DNA of 64,000 bases from [Leptolyngbya] sp. PCC 7376 (GTDB lineage Bacteria; Cyanobacteriota; Cyanobacteriia; Cyanobacteriales; MRBY01). Location: assembly GCF_000316605.1 (NCBI RefSeq), contig NC_019683.1, forward strand, positions 1,038,036 to 1,102,035, given 5' to 3'. Both the position numbers and the translations under genes were made by a program. Positions 15,730-24,561 of the stretch are shown here, piece by piece; position 1 is the first letter of the stretch, and each line of letters begins with the position of its first letter. The notes below the pieces were generated by a model. That model was not told the DNA's origin. It ran no database searches and worked only from the letters and a program-made list of their open reading frames with translations.

Positions 15730-16920
15730 ATGACCGCTATGAACCAGTCCGACAAATCGTCTACCACTGGGACGGCTACTGCATCGACAGATGAATTTGC
15801 ATTTTTCGATCAGACTGCTACCAGTAATCGTAATGGTCATACGACTGACTTGGTTCGTCTTTACCTGCAGGACATTGGCCGTGTTCCCCTCTTGGAAAGA
15901 GATGAGGAATTAACTGAATCTCGCAAGGTTCAAAATTATATACAGCTTTTAGACAAACGGCAAGAGCTGGCAGAGCAGGGCGACGAAATTCTCGCTACAT
16001 TCTTAAAATTAATTGAAGTCCATGACAGACTAGCCATTGAACTGGGCTGTCGTCCAACAATGGGTCGTTGGGCTGCTGAAGTTGACTTAGATCGGGAAGT
16101 TCTCCGTCAGAAAATTCGTGAAGGCAAACAGCACTGGGCAGCATGTGTCGATCTAGACATCAAAGAGATCGAGGCAGTACTCAAAGCAGGTGCTAAGGCA
16201 AAGGAACACATGATCCAAGCCAATTTGCGTTTGGTGGTCTCCGTCGCTAAGAAATACCAAAATCGTGGTTTAGAACTTCTAGATCTCATTCAGGAAGGCA
16301 CTTTAGGTCTTGAGCGAGCAGTAGACAAGTTCGACCCGACAAAAGGCTATCGTTTCTCCACTTATGCTTATTGGTGGATTCGCCAAGGTATCACACGGGC
16401 GATCGCCACCCAGAGCCGTACGATTCGTCTGCCAGTCCATGTCACGGAGAAGCTCAACAAAATCAAAAAAGCCCAACGACAGATTTCCCAAACCCAAGGT
16501 TGTACGCCTAGTCTCGAAGATGTCGCCAAGGTTTTAAACATGACTGCAGCCCAGGTTCGAGAAGTATTGCAGAAAGTGCCTCGCTCCGTTTCCCTGGAGA
16601 TTCGTGTTGGTCAAGACCGTGACACAGAATTAGGCGATTTACTCGAAACAAAAGATGCTTCACCAGAGGAAAATCTCGTCAGAGAGTCTCTCCAGCGGGA
16701 TCTTCGCAATCTCCTCGCAGAACTCACTGACCGCGAGCAAGAAGTCATTCAACTCCGTTACGGCCTTGATGATGGCAAAACCCACTCTCTAGCAGAAATT
16801 GGACGGGTTCTAGAGCTATCACGGGAACGTGTGCGTCAGATTGAAGCGAAGGCATTACAGAAACTACGTCAACCCAAGCGTCGCAATTTGATGCGTGACT
16901 ATTTGGATACGCTTTCCTAA
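15730..16920 (+). CDS. Group 2 sigma-70 factor (possibly SigC-like)
   Basis: The product is 396 residues. The order is region 1.2 (DLVRLYLQDIGRVPLLERDEE), a non-conserved segment, region 2 (IQANLRLVVSVAKKYQNRGLELLDLIQEGTLGLERAVDKFD and GYRFSTYAYWWIRQGITRAIA), region 3, and region 4 with the helix-turn-helix LAEIGRVLELSRERVRQIEAKAL. It lacks the long N-terminal extension of a primary SigA, and the C-terminal ending RRNLMRDYLDTLS is typical of group 2 factors, which redirect RNA polymerase in nitrogen, carbon or stationary-phase stress. I lean to SigC from the N-terminus but cannot prove the subgroup. AAGGAG lies upstream of the ATG. A terminator follows. Confidence 0.9.
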   Translation: MTAMNQSDKSSTTGTATASTDEFAFFDQTATSNRNGHTTDLVRLYLQDIGRVPLLERDEELTESRKVQNYIQLLDKRQELAEQGDEILATFLKLIEVHDRLAIELGCRPTMGRWAAEVDLDREVLRQKIREGKQHWAACVDLDIKEIEAVLKAGAKAKEHMIQANLRLVVSVAKKYQNRGLELLDLIQEGTLGLERAVDKFDPTKGYRFSTYAYWWIRQGITRAIATQSRTIRLPVHVTEKLNKIKKAQRQISQTQGCTPSLEDVAKVLNMTAAQVREVLQKVPRSVSLEIRVGQDRDTELGDLLETKDASPEENLVRESLQRDLRNLLAELTDREQEVIQLRYGLDDGKTHSLAEIGRVLELSRERVRQIEAKALQKLRQPKRRNLMRDYLDTLS

Positions 16921-16949
16921 GTTTTTTAGTTTAATCAACAATCCCACTC

Positions 16950-16975
16950 AGACACTCTTATGGAGTGTCTTTTTT
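16950..16975 (+). terminator. Rho-independent terminator of the sigma factor gene
   Basis: A perfect 8-bp stem AGACACTC/GAGTGTCT with a 5-nt loop is followed by six T residues. Confidence 0.85.
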
Positions 16976-17003
16976 ATTCGATGTCAATCCAAGGCAAAAA
17001 TCT

Positions 17004-18497
17004 CTACAGCTGATGCTGGCAGGTTCTTGCCAAAGAAACCTTTTTACCGAGGAGAAAATAGGTTTGCATTAAACCTTTTCCCTTTACATCAATTGCTTCC
17101 CGTTGTTGGAAACAATATTGATCGCCCAGCTTTTTGTGAAAAGCTTCCGTCACCTGAATACTATTCGGCAACCCCAACGACTCCATGCGACTCGCCACAT
17201 TAACTGAATCACCCCAGAGATCATAGATAAACTTTCTAGTACCAATCACCCCTGCAACAACAGAGCCACAGTGAATGCCAATACGCAGCTGCAAATTGTA
17301 TCCACTGACTTGATTGAGGCGTTCCATCTCGCTGAGCATTTCTAGCGCCATATCCGCCATACACATTGCATGGCCTGGTTGTGGCATAGGTAAACCACCC
17401 GCAACCATATAGGCATCACCAATCGTTTTGATTTTTTCTAGACCATAAATTTCTGACAAACGATCAAATGACGAAAAAATATCGTTCAGGAGCGTCACAA
17501 TTTCGGCTGGCTTTTTATTCGCCGAAAGAGCAGTAAAACCGACAATGTCAGCAAATAGAACAGAGACATTTGAAAAACCTTCGGCAACATAATGCCGATT
17601 TTCTTTCAATTCCTCAGCAACGGCAGCAGGCAAAATATTTAGGAGTAGTTCTTCTGATTTTTCTTGCTCACGGCGGACGTTTTGCTCTGCTTCAATGCGC
17701 TGTTGAATCTCAGTGGTAATACGCGTTAACATCGCACGGAATTCATCCATCACATCGCCTAGTTCATCTTTTCGTTGATGGTTTAGGGAATGGAGCTCAG
17801 CAGTATGAATTTGTTCTGGGTTAGAAATGACTAGTTCACCAGCAGTTTGCAGGTCTTCCCGTAGCTTGAGAATTGGTGCAATTACTAGAATTTGCATCAC
17901 GATCAAGGTCGAAGCTGTTACAAACAGAGAAATAATAATCACGAGCAACCCAATCCGCAGTTTGTACTGGATGAGTTCGGTTTTGATCCCAGCGATATTG
18001 TGGCGGATAACGAGAGTACAGTTATGTTGTCCTAAGGCAGACCAGCTGCTGTCGTAAACATCTTCTGTCCAATTTTTGTAATAGGTCTGTCCACCTTCTA
18101 TAGCCTGCCAATCTAAGGTCGGGCGATCACCAAAACTCGCAATGATTTGACCTACATTGTCATAGACCACAGCCCCTTGCAATGCCAGCATTGGACTCTT
18201 ATCTTGCATCACAGCAGCCTGTAGTTCTTGGAGGAGCGTATCAGCTTGTGTTGAGGTTAGAGATGTTGCACCCTGTTGTGTCTTGGGTAAATTAGCGACT
18301 AGCCACGTGATTTTAATGGAAGTGTGATCTTCAAGCTGCCGGATGAACTCGCGTTCTTGTCGTCTTGCGGAGGGGACAAGAATAATCGCTTCAATAGCAA
18401 CAATACTGGCAAAAATCCAAAATGCTACTCGCCGCGAAATACGTCGACTAAACAACTGTGCCAAAAAATGTAGTTTCGATCCCATAAATTCTGCCAA
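17004..18497 (-). CDS. Membrane-bound class III adenylate cyclase with HAMP-type linker
   Basis: The product is 497 residues. An N-terminal transmembrane helix (VAFWIFASIVAIEAIILV) is followed by an extracytoplasmic sensor of about 130 residues and a second helix (GLLVIIISLFVTASTLIVM). A HAMP-like stretch and coiled coil come next, then a class III cyclase domain from about residue 290. The metal Asp residues are in FADIVGFTAL and TIGDAYMV. The adenine-selecting Lys (LEKIKTIGD) and Asp (IYDLWGDSVN) are both present, as are the Asn and Arg of SVNVASRME, so cAMP is the likely product. It lies downstream of psbO but beyond its terminator. The signal it senses is unknown. Confidence 0.9.
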   Translation of the reverse strand: MAEFMGSKLHFLAQLFSRRISRRVAFWIFASIVAIEAIILVPSARRQEREFIRQLEDHTSIKITWLVANLPKTQQGATSLTSTQADTLLQELQAAVMQDKSPMLALQGAVVYDNVGQIIASFGDRPTLDWQAIEGGQTYYKNWTEDVYDSSWSALGQHNCTLVIRHNIAGIKTELIQYKLRIGLLVIIISLFVTASTLIVMQILVIAPILKLREDLQTAGELVISNPEQIHTAELHSLNHQRKDELGDVMDEFRAMLTRITTEIQQRIEAEQNVRREQEKSEELLLNILPAAVAEELKENRHYVAEGFSNVSVLFADIVGFTALSANKKPAEIVTLLNDIFSSFDRLSEIYGLEKIKTIGDAYMVAGGLPMPQPGHAMCMADMALEMLSEMERLNQVSGYNLQLRIGIHCGSVVAGVIGTRKFIYDLWGDSVNVASRMESLGLPNSIQVTEAFHKKLGDQYCFQQREAIDVKGKGLMQTYFLLGKKVSLARTCQHQL

Positions 18498-18622
18498 GCC
18501 CAGGTATCACAGAGTGGCTAATGGTAATGATGCAACCCTTCTTTGATCTTTCTTCGCTCATCCTAGCGAGCAGCCGTATAAAAATTGCGAATTTTATCTG
18601 AGATTTCCCTGCAAATTAGCAT

Positions 18623-18644
18623 AAAAAAAGGGGCGATCGCCCCT
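18623..18644 (-). terminator. psbO terminator built on a HIP1 palindrome
   Basis: On the minus strand AGGGGC-GATC-GCCCCT forms a 6-bp GC-rich stem with the tetraloop GATC, followed by TTTTTTT. The stem and loop contain the HIP1 octamer GCGATCGC. It lies about 28 bases after the psbO stop. Confidence 0.8.
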
Positions 18645-18671
18645 CGATTGAACTATTTTTTAAAAGATTAA

Positions 18672-19511
18672 TTAAGAAGGCAGCTGTAAACGTGCGTAGA
18701 AAATACCCCGTACACGAACCTCTTCAGGCTCTTCAGCACCAAGGTCAGTAGCAGAGGTTTGCTCACTTTCAAAAGTTCCAGCAATCTCGCCAGTTTCGAT
18801 ATCAATCTTCGCTACCTGTAAAGAAATTTCGCCTTTACGAGCATCAAGTTGCTTGATGTTTGCACGAACAAGTTCATCTTCATCCGCTTGGGAAGGCAAT
18901 GCCACAGCATTGTCATAACCACTAGCAACACCACGAGCCTTAGGATCGAGGAATACTGCACCACGATAGGAAGGAACGCGAAAATCACCGACAAAATCAG
19001 TAGAAGTATTGATCGAGTCAGAAGCTGTTTGGGTCTTAGCCACAAGGTTCTTGATTGTGAAAAGGAAAGGAGTCTGCTCACCACCTGGGAGTTGAACAGT
19101 TACAGGCTGGAAGTCGATACCATCCAATTCCTTAAAGGTTAGGATGCCATCGTTACCGACAGTAATTTCACCAGTCATCTGCTCAAGGGAAGACGTGTAA
19201 CGAGTCAGCATTTTGCCTTCGACAAATTCTGCTTCACGACGCTTATTGAGAGGTTCTTCCTTTACGAAATAGGTCTGAGGCTCTAGGCAGAGGTCAGAAA
19301 ATTCAATAGTTTGCCCAGCTTCAACAGGGATAGAGCCACGGGTAAACTCAGCAATTTGGGGACAGGAATTGGCTAAACCTGTATTTAAAATTTGGTCGTA
19401 TGTTAATTTTTGGACGTCTACGGACGCAGCATCAGGGGCTTCGCTACATGCTGCTGTCAGAACGCCGATACATAGAGCCAAGAAGGCTGCTAATAACGAA
19501 CGGAACTTCAT
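18672..19511 (-). CDS. psbO: Photosystem II manganese-stabilising protein PsbO
   Basis: The product is 279 residues. PsbO caps the Mn4CaO5 cluster on the lumenal side of photosystem II. The N-terminus is an export signal ending in a lipobox-like LTAACSEA. The mature part starts with LTYDQILNTGLANSCPQIAEF, where Cys pairs with the Cys of FSDLCLEP. Further family segments are GEITVGNDGILTFKELDGIDFQPVTVQLPGGE and FLFTIKNLVAKT; RGIFYARLQ is near the end. Length and motifs are standard. A GAGG ribosome site precedes the ATG. It is expected to be strongly expressed and is a single-gene unit with its own terminator. Confidence 0.97.
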   Translation of the reverse strand: MKFRSLLAAFLALCIGVLTAACSEAPDAASVDVQKLTYDQILNTGLANSCPQIAEFTRGSIPVEAGQTIEFSDLCLEPQTYFVKEEPLNKRREAEFVEGKMLTRYTSSLEQMTGEITVGNDGILTFKELDGIDFQPVTVQLPGGEQTPFLFTIKNLVAKTQTASDSINTSTDFVGDFRVPSYRGAVFLDPKARGVASGYDNAVALPSQADEDELVRANIKQLDARKGEISLQVAKIDIETGEIAGTFESEQTSATDLGAEEPEEVRVRGIFYARLQLPS

Positions 19512-19543
19512 GACTAACCTCGTTTTTTGTCAATCTCAGGGCG

Positions 19544-19561
19544 GGACCTCTTGTCCGGTCC
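19544..19561 (-). promoter_or_regulatory. Small hairpin in the psbO leader
   Basis: A 5-bp inverted repeat GGACC/GGTCC with an 8-nt loop lies about 32 bases upstream of the psbO start, probably inside the mRNA leader. A role in transcript stability or regulation is only a guess. Confidence 0.3.
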
Positions 19562-19722
19562 ACTGGTATTTTAAAAAGTCTGGGATCTAATAAGGACAAG
19601 CTATCCAGTTTTATATCAGAACCTACTTTACCAAATTGGCATCGTTTATAGGTAACGATTCTTTACGGTCAAGGCGATCGCCACTGCATTTGCCAAGGAT
19701 CGGGGATCACATTTCTCTGGAA

Positions 19723-20559
19723 TTAGGGCAGCCAAGGATATTGCTGGAAATCTGGCGATCGCTTCTCTAAAAATGCCTGTTTACCTTCACGACCCTCTTC
19801 CGTCATGTAATAAAGCATCGTCGCATTACCTGCCAACTCTTGCAGACCAGCTTGGCCATCACAATCCGCATTTAAAGCAGCTTTTAAACAACGAATAGCA
19901 ATCGGACTTTTCGATAAAATCTCCTGCGCCCACTGAATACCTTCTTCTTCGAGTTGCTCTACAGGCACCACAGTATTTACTAAGCCCATCTCTAATGCCT
20001 GTTGAGCATCATACTGACGACATAAGAACCAAATTTCCCGCGCCTTTTTTTGGCCCACAATCCTTGCCATGTAGCTCGCACCAAACCCACCATCGAAACT
20101 TCCGACCTTTGGACCTGTCTGACCAAAAATGGCGTTATCAGCAGCAATCGTCAGATCACAGAGCAAATGCAGTACATGACCTCCACCAATAGCGTAGCCA
20201 GAAACCAAAGCAATCACAGCCTTAGGCATCGACCGAATCAACTTCTGCAAATCCAACACATTCAGCCGGGGAACACCACCAGCATCTACATAACCACCTT
20301 CACCACGAACTGACTGATCTCCTCCAGCACAAAACGCATATTTCCCATCCGTATGAGGACCAGCACCAGTCAACAAAATCACTCCTATCCTCTGATCTTC
20401 CCTCGCATCGCAGAAGGCATCGTACATCTCAAACACTGTTTGTGGTCGAAATGCATTGCGTTTATGGGGACGATTGATCGTAATCTTGGCAATCCCCGGA
20501 GCCTTGTGATAAAGGATATCCTCGTAGCTTTTAGCTATTTGCCAAACAACAGAAGCCAT
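19723..20559 (-). CDS. menB: 1,4-dihydroxy-2-naphthoyl-CoA synthase MenB
   Basis: The product is 278 residues, a crotonase-fold enzyme that closes the second ring of the naphthoquinone, from o-succinylbenzoyl-CoA, on the path to phylloquinone (photosystem I) in cyanobacteria. Diagnostic segments are [29 protein letters not shown], the oxyanion-hole [19 protein letters not shown], and [31 protein letters not shown]. No other men genes are adjacent. Secure. Confidence 0.96.
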   Translation of the reverse strand: MASVVWQIAKSYEDILYHKAPGIAKITINRPHKRNAFRPQTVFEMYDAFCDAREDQRIGVILLTGAGPHTDGKYAFCAGGDQSVRGEGGYVDAGGVPRLNVLDLQKLIRSMPKAVIALVSGYAIGGGHVLHLLCDLTIAADNAIFGQTGPKVGSFDGGFGASYMARIVGQKKAREIWFLCRQYDAQQALEMGLVNTVVPVEQLEEEGIQWAQEILSKSPIAIRCLKAALNADCDGQAGLQELAGNATMLYYMTEEGREGKQAFLEKRSPDFQQYPWLP

Positions 20560-20839
20560 ACAAACTTAATTTTTTTTCAACATTCAATGCCAGTCATCTT
20601 ATCTTATTCTTATTCATTTCCCAGGGATAGATAAGTTCAAAATCAACACAAAGAAATGAGGATAAGATGACTTTGAAAATATGCAGAAAATCATCACTTG
20701 AAATTATTTAAAAGCACAAAAAATAATTAATACTTGATCAATCCGAAAATTAAATCTACATTAAGTCCTGCTATGGATCGATGAAAAGTGGACCAATATA
20801 TAGAGGGGATCAATATTTTTCTATTTTAAGAGCTTTACT

Positions 20840-21079
20840 ATGAAGACCATCCATAAAACATTAAATCAACAATCTCTTACAGATGTAATAAGAGGTGTAG
20901 GGACAGGTCGTTGCCTCAAGATCCTTTGCCCCAACTGTGGTTCAGATGCAACTCGCAGACATGCAATCCACTCCAATCTCATTGAAACTGCCTGCCAAAA
21001 CTGTGATTATTTTCTCGTGCTTTGCTCTGAAACGGGCAATGTAGTTGAAGCTTATGCACCAGGAATTCCTTTCAATTAA
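20840..21079 (+). CDS. Small zinc-ribbon protein of cyanobacteria
   Basis: The product is 79 residues with two CxxC pairs: CPNCGSDATRRH and CQNCDYFLVLC, 26 residues apart, forming a probable zinc ribbon. The ending GNVVEAYAPGIPF is typical of a cyanobacterial family that databases often mislabel as replication restart helicase PriA; it is far too short for a helicase and has no ATPase motif. The function is unknown. It stands alone between AT-rich intergenic stretches. Confidence 0.8.
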   Translation: MKTIHKTLNQQSLTDVIRGVGTGRCLKILCPNCGSDATRRHAIHSNLIETACQNCDYFLVLCSETGNVVEAYAPGIPFN

Positions 21080-21493
21080 AAAATAAACCTTAGCCATTAA
21101 GAAAAATCACAGTGTTTGATACCATAACTGTTTTTTGTTAATGGCTTCTATATTTAGCTTGATTCAAAGTCTTAAATCAAGTTCTTCCGCTAAGGATAGA
21201 CTTAAATATATGTCAGTTTGTTAACACTATGGTAAACAATTTCAGATTTTTTCTATATACATCATTATTTTTAGGTTGTTTTCACAAATATCTTGAGTAT
21301 TTCGCAATTGAAAAATAGTCTAACTTATCAAAATAAATAAAAGCTTAAATTTTCTGCTTTGATGGCGATCGCCTAATGAATTCAGTCTTTAGGGAGATTG
21401 ACTGATCCCGAATGTTTTTTTTCAGGAAAACGCGAACAATCAGTTATCCTAGATTGACACATTTTAGTTTTGGCAATCATTTAAGGAGTCAGA
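21080..21493. other. AT-rich intergenic region upstream of guaB3
   Basis: I see no gene in these 414 bases. They contain an extended inverted repeat (annotated separately), one HIP1 site near 21363 and AAGGAG just ahead of the guaB3 start. The promoter of guaB3 should be here. Confidence 0.5.
21092..21146 (+). repeat. Extended imperfect inverted repeat after the zinc-ribbon gene
   Basis: A 9-bp arm AGCCATTAA pairs with TTAATGGCT. Inside these, an A-rich segment faces a T-rich segment and CAGT faces ACTG, giving a long interrupted hairpin. The T run at 21131-21136 after the inner CAGT/ACTG could serve as a weak terminator of the upstream gene. A short structured RNA is also possible. Confidence 0.4.
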
Positions 21494-22657
21494 GTGGATA
21501 TTCAGATTGGTCGTGGCAAAACAGCTCGTCGAGCTTACGGATTTGATGAGATTGCCCTGGTACCGGGTGGTCGCACCTTAGATCCAGAATTAGCTGATAC
21601 TAGCATCAAGATTGGTGATATCGAGCTGAGCATTCCAATTCTGGCGAGTGCAATGGATGGTGTCGTAGATGTTAAAATGGCGGTCCTTCTCTCAGAGTTA
21701 GGAGCCTTGGGTGTCGTCAACCTAGAAGGTATTCAGACCCGCTATAGTGATCCCAATCCAATCCTTGATCGCATCGCAGCAGTCGATAAATCAGGATTTG
21801 TGGAGCTCATGCAAGAGCTATATTCTGAACCCGTTAAGCCAGAATTAATCACTGATCGTATTAAAGAAATTAAATCTCAAAACGGTTTAGCCGCAGTAAG
21901 TCTTACCCCTGTTGGCGCGACTAAATACGGCAAGGTTGTCGCTGATGCAGGGGCAGATATTCTCTTTATCCAGGCGACAGTTGTATCAACATCCCATCTT
22001 TCCCCAGAAGGAATTACCCCTCTTAACCTCAAGCAACTCTGTGAAGAGATGCCGATGCCCGTAGTTTTGGGTAACTGCGTCACTTATGATGTTGCCCTTG
22101 AGTTAATGCGTGCAGGTGCAGCGGCAGTTTTGGTTGGTATTGGTCCTGGTGCAGCTTGTACTTCTAGGGGTGTGCTTGGAGTCGGTGTCCCTCAGGCGAC
22201 TGCTGTTGCAGATTGTGCAGGTGCGCGGGATGACTATCAGAAAGAGTCTGGTAAATATGTGCCGATAATCGCGGATGGTGGCATCGTAACTGGTGGAGAT
22301 ATTTGTAAATGTATTGCGTCTGGTGCTGACGCTGTGATGATTGGCTCTCCAATTGCACGTTCTGCAGAAGCTCCTGGCCGCGGTTTCCACTGGGGCATGG
22401 CCACGCCTAGTCCTGTTTTACCTCGTGGTACTCGTATTAATGTCGGTACCACTGGCAGTATTAAGCAAATCTTGACTGGCCCAGCAACTCTCGATGATGG
22501 AACCCATAATCTCTTAGGTGCTCTTAAAACCAGTATGGGAACGCTTGGCGCAAAGAATCTGAAAGAGATGCAAGAGGTGGAAATTGTTGTTGCACCTTCT
22601 CTCCTAACTGAAGGCAAGGTTTACCAAAAAGCGCAAAAGCTTGGTATGGGTAAATAA
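21494..22657 (+). CDS. guaB3: GuaB3 family IMP dehydrogenase-related protein
   Basis: The product is 387 residues with a GTG start preceded by AAGGAG. It has a TIM barrel of the IMPDH/GMP reductase family but no CBS-domain insert: LASAMDGVVDVKMAVLLSELGALGVV near the N-terminus, then the catalytic loop GIGPGAACTSRGVLGVGVPQATAVADCA with the Cys thioimidate nucleophile, and IIADGGIVTGGDICKCIASGADAVMIGSP. Cyanobacteria and actinobacteria carry this GuaB3 branch besides GuaB. Work on the cyanobacterial branch has, to my knowledge, assigned it GMP reductase activity, which would recycle GMP to IMP. A bidirectional terminator follows. Confidence 0.92.
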   Translation: MDIQIGRGKTARRAYGFDEIALVPGGRTLDPELADTSIKIGDIELSIPILASAMDGVVDVKMAVLLSELGALGVVNLEGIQTRYSDPNPILDRIAAVDKSGFVELMQELYSEPVKPELITDRIKEIKSQNGLAAVSLTPVGATKYGKVVADAGADILFIQATVVSTSHLSPEGITPLNLKQLCEEMPMPVVLGNCVTYDVALELMRAGAAAVLVGIGPGAACTSRGVLGVGVPQATAVADCAGARDDYQKESGKYVPIIADGGIVTGGDICKCIASGADAVMIGSPIARSAEAPGRGFHWGMATPSPVLPRGTRINVGTTGSIKQILTGPATLDDGTHNLLGALKTSMGTLGAKNLKEMQEVEIVVAPSLLTEGKVYQKAQKLGMGK

Positions 22658-22717
22658 CTTTTCTATATCACCCATTAGTCTGCGTTCAACAATTTATATC
22701 TAAACGATACAAAAAAA

Positions 22718-22744
22718 AGCATCATCTTATTGATGCTCTTTTTT
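22718..22744. terminator. Bidirectional terminator between guaB3 and the 54-aa gene
   Basis: A 7-bp stem AGCATCA/TGATGCT has a loop of six bases. It is preceded by an A run and followed by a T run, so it can work for guaB3 on the plus strand and for the small gene on the minus strand. Confidence 0.75.
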
Positions 22745-22837
22745 ATGCATATTCAGTGCAATCCATCTATGAGTGATCCATACGGATTGCGAGGATTATT
22801 ACCAATGACGGCGAAAAATCAGAATTATAACGACAAG

Positions 22838-23002
22838 CTAGATATCAATATTGAGATAGCGAGCTTCTTCTTGAAGTTGACGAATCAAAGACTCATCACC
22901 TTGGCTGCGAGCAGATTCAAGGCGTTGTGCTAGACGACGTTGCAAGGAACTACGGTGAGCAGCTTTAGCCTGCTTGGTACGATTATGTCTGATATTAAGC
23001 AT
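22838..23002 (-). CDS. 54-residue basic helical protein
   Basis: A clean frame runs from an ATG at 23002, with GAGAGG about 9 bases upstream, to a TAG at 22838. The product begins MLNIRHNRTKQAKAAHRSSL and is rich in Arg, Lys and Gln, predicted as mostly helix. The composition resembles small ribosome- or nucleic-acid-associated proteins. It shares a bidirectional terminator with guaB3 and its start faces the SAM hydrolase gene 90 bp away. I do not recognise a named family. Confidence 0.65.
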   Translation of the reverse strand: MLNIRHNRTKQAKAAHRSSLQRRLAQRLESARSQGDESLIRQLQEEARYLNIDI

Positions 23003-23091
23003 TTCTTTAAACCTCTCTTTCGGGCGCTAACCTTCCTTTACCATAACAAAAGAAGCATCATTTTGTAGCAAATGTTACAGAATACCAAAAA

Positions 23092-23874
23092 ATGAGATCA
23101 ATTGCTCTGCTGACTGATTTTGGGTTGCAAGATGGATATGTGGGCATCATGAAAGGGGCGATCGCCACAATTTCAGCAACGATACCTTGCATTGATATTA
23201 CCCATGACATTCCACCACAGGATCTGTGGGCTGGGCGATTTTGCTTGATGAATAGCGCGCCATATTTTCCTAAGAGAACAATTTTTCTCGGTGTCGTCGA
23301 TCCAGGGGTTGGCAGCAATCGTCGAAGTATTGCGATCCAATTTGCAGAAGGTTTTTTTGTGGGACCGGATAACGGTTTGGCAAGTGGCTTATTGGATATA
23401 TTTCAGGCGATCGCCGCTGTTGAGTTAAATAATTCAAAATATTGGCGCACTGAGCAAAACGTTAGCCAGACTTTCCATGGTCGAGATATTTTTGCACCTG
23501 TTGCTGCCCATCTCGCGACCGGTGTTTCCCTCAATAACATGGGTACAAATGTGGCGATCGACGCGCTCACCAAGCTCAAACTGGAACCCTACACCCGCAA
23601 TCACAATCAAATAACTGGAACCATCCAGTATGTTGACCACTTTGGCAATTTGATCACAAATATTCCCAACCACTGCGCCAATGATCTAAGCGAGGTTGTC
23701 AGATTAGGCGATCGCCTCATTCCTAAAGTCACAACCTACAGCAATGTGCTCCCTAATCATATTTGCCTCCTACAAGGAAGCCATGGTTGGCTAGAAATTA
23801 GCGCCAATCAAAACAATGCTCAGCAGCAGCTATCCTTAACCGTTGGCACAACTCTGACGTTAATCTCTCAATAA
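23092..23874 (+). CDS. S-adenosylmethionine hydrolase (hydroxide adenosyltransferase, DUF62 family)
   Basis: The product is 260 residues. Family signatures are IALLTDFGLQDGYVGIMKGAI at the N-terminus, DITHDIPPQD, FLGVVDPGVGS, VGPDNGLASGL, FHGRDIFAPVAAHLATG and YVDHFGNLITNI. The family cleaves SAM with water to adenosine and methionine, related to fluorinase and chlorinase. The Asp near the N-terminus and the RD-H-type residues are intact. Physiological purpose in cyanobacteria is unclear. Confidence 0.9.
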   Translation: MRSIALLTDFGLQDGYVGIMKGAIATISATIPCIDITHDIPPQDLWAGRFCLMNSAPYFPKRTIFLGVVDPGVGSNRRSIAIQFAEGFFVGPDNGLASGLLDIFQAIAAVELNNSKYWRTEQNVSQTFHGRDIFAPVAAHLATGVSLNNMGTNVAIDALTKLKLEPYTRNHNQITGTIQYVDHFGNLITNIPNHCANDLSEVVRLGDRLIPKVTTYSNVLPNHICLLQGSHGWLEISANQNNAQQQLSLTVGTTLTLISQ

Positions 23875-23878
23875 CAAG

Positions 23879-23913
23879 AAAAAAGAGAAACCACCCACAT
23901 CGGGCAGTTTCTC
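23879..23913 (-). terminator. Rho-independent terminator of hpf/lrtA
   Basis: On the minus strand a 12-bp stem from GAGAAACTGCCC pairs with GGGTGGTTTCTC (two G-T wobbles), loop 5 nt, followed by TTTTTT. It lies about 66 bases past the hpf stop and faces the end of the SAM hydrolase gene. Confidence 0.85.
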
Positions 23914-23979
23914 ATCACTTACCAAATACAGCTGCCATTAAAACAACAGCAATATTCTGAGCAATCAACCAAACAAATA

Positions 23980-24561
23980 TTATTCCTTGGCTTCACGAGG
24001 CTGAATAACACCAAAACCACCATGGTTGCGAGTATAAATCACATTGATTTCATTAGATTCTTTATTTAAGAACATATAGAAATCATGATCCACTAATTGC
24101 AACTGCTCCAAAGCTTCATCAATTGCCATCGGCGGCATCGCAAAATACTTCATTCGAACAACTTCTGCTGGCAACTCAGGTGCACGATCACCAATTAAAT
24201 TTTCTGGAATCGGCTCCGGTGGTAAAAGCTCTGCTGTCTTGTCCTGAATATGAGTCTTTTTGCCGAACTTCTTCTCCTTATATTTACGGAGCTGACGCGC
24301 GATCTTATCCGACACCAAATCAATACTGGCATAAAGATTTTCGCTACCTTCCTGTGCCCGAATAACAGTACCATTCGCATAGACTGTCACCTCAGCTTTA
24401 TGAGTCGAATTCACACGGGCATTATTAGCAACAGACAAATGCACATCAACCTTAGTTGCAAGGGTTTGAAAATGCTTTGTCGCCTTTTCCAACTTGCTTT
24501 CGACATAGTCATGGATTGACTCTGTAACTGCAATGTTGTTGCCTTGGATCAATAGCTTCAT
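23980..24561 (-). CDS. hpf: Long ribosome hibernation promoting factor (LrtA type)
   Basis: The product is 193 residues. Residues 1-100 are the S30AE ribosome-binding domain ([30 protein letters not shown]). A linker follows and residues about 130-185 are the C-terminal dimerisation domain ([35 protein letters not shown]). Long HPF links two 70S ribosomes into inactive 100S dimers in the dark or in starvation. The PCC 7002 counterpart is lrtA, the light-repressed transcript, whose long leader was linked to dark stability of the message. Here the start is preceded by more than 500 gene-free bases including an inverted repeat. Confidence 0.95.
   Translation of the reverse strand: MKLLIQGNNIAVTESIHDYVESKLEKATKHFQTLATKVDVHLSVANNARVNSTHKAEVTVYANGTVIRAQEGSENLYASIDLVSDKIARQLRKYKEKKFGKKTHIQDKTAELLPPEPIPENLIGDRAPELPAEVVRMKYFAMPPMAIDEALEQLQLVDHDFYMFLNKESNEINVIYTRNHGGFGVIQPREAKE

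Noticed and set aside
20840-21079. PriA helicase, the usual database label for this short protein
   Set aside because: Only 79 residues with a zinc ribbon and no helicase motif.
22103-22390. Thr/Arg/Cys-rich minus-strand frame inside guaB3
   Set aside because: Low-complexity antisense translation of a well-conserved gene.
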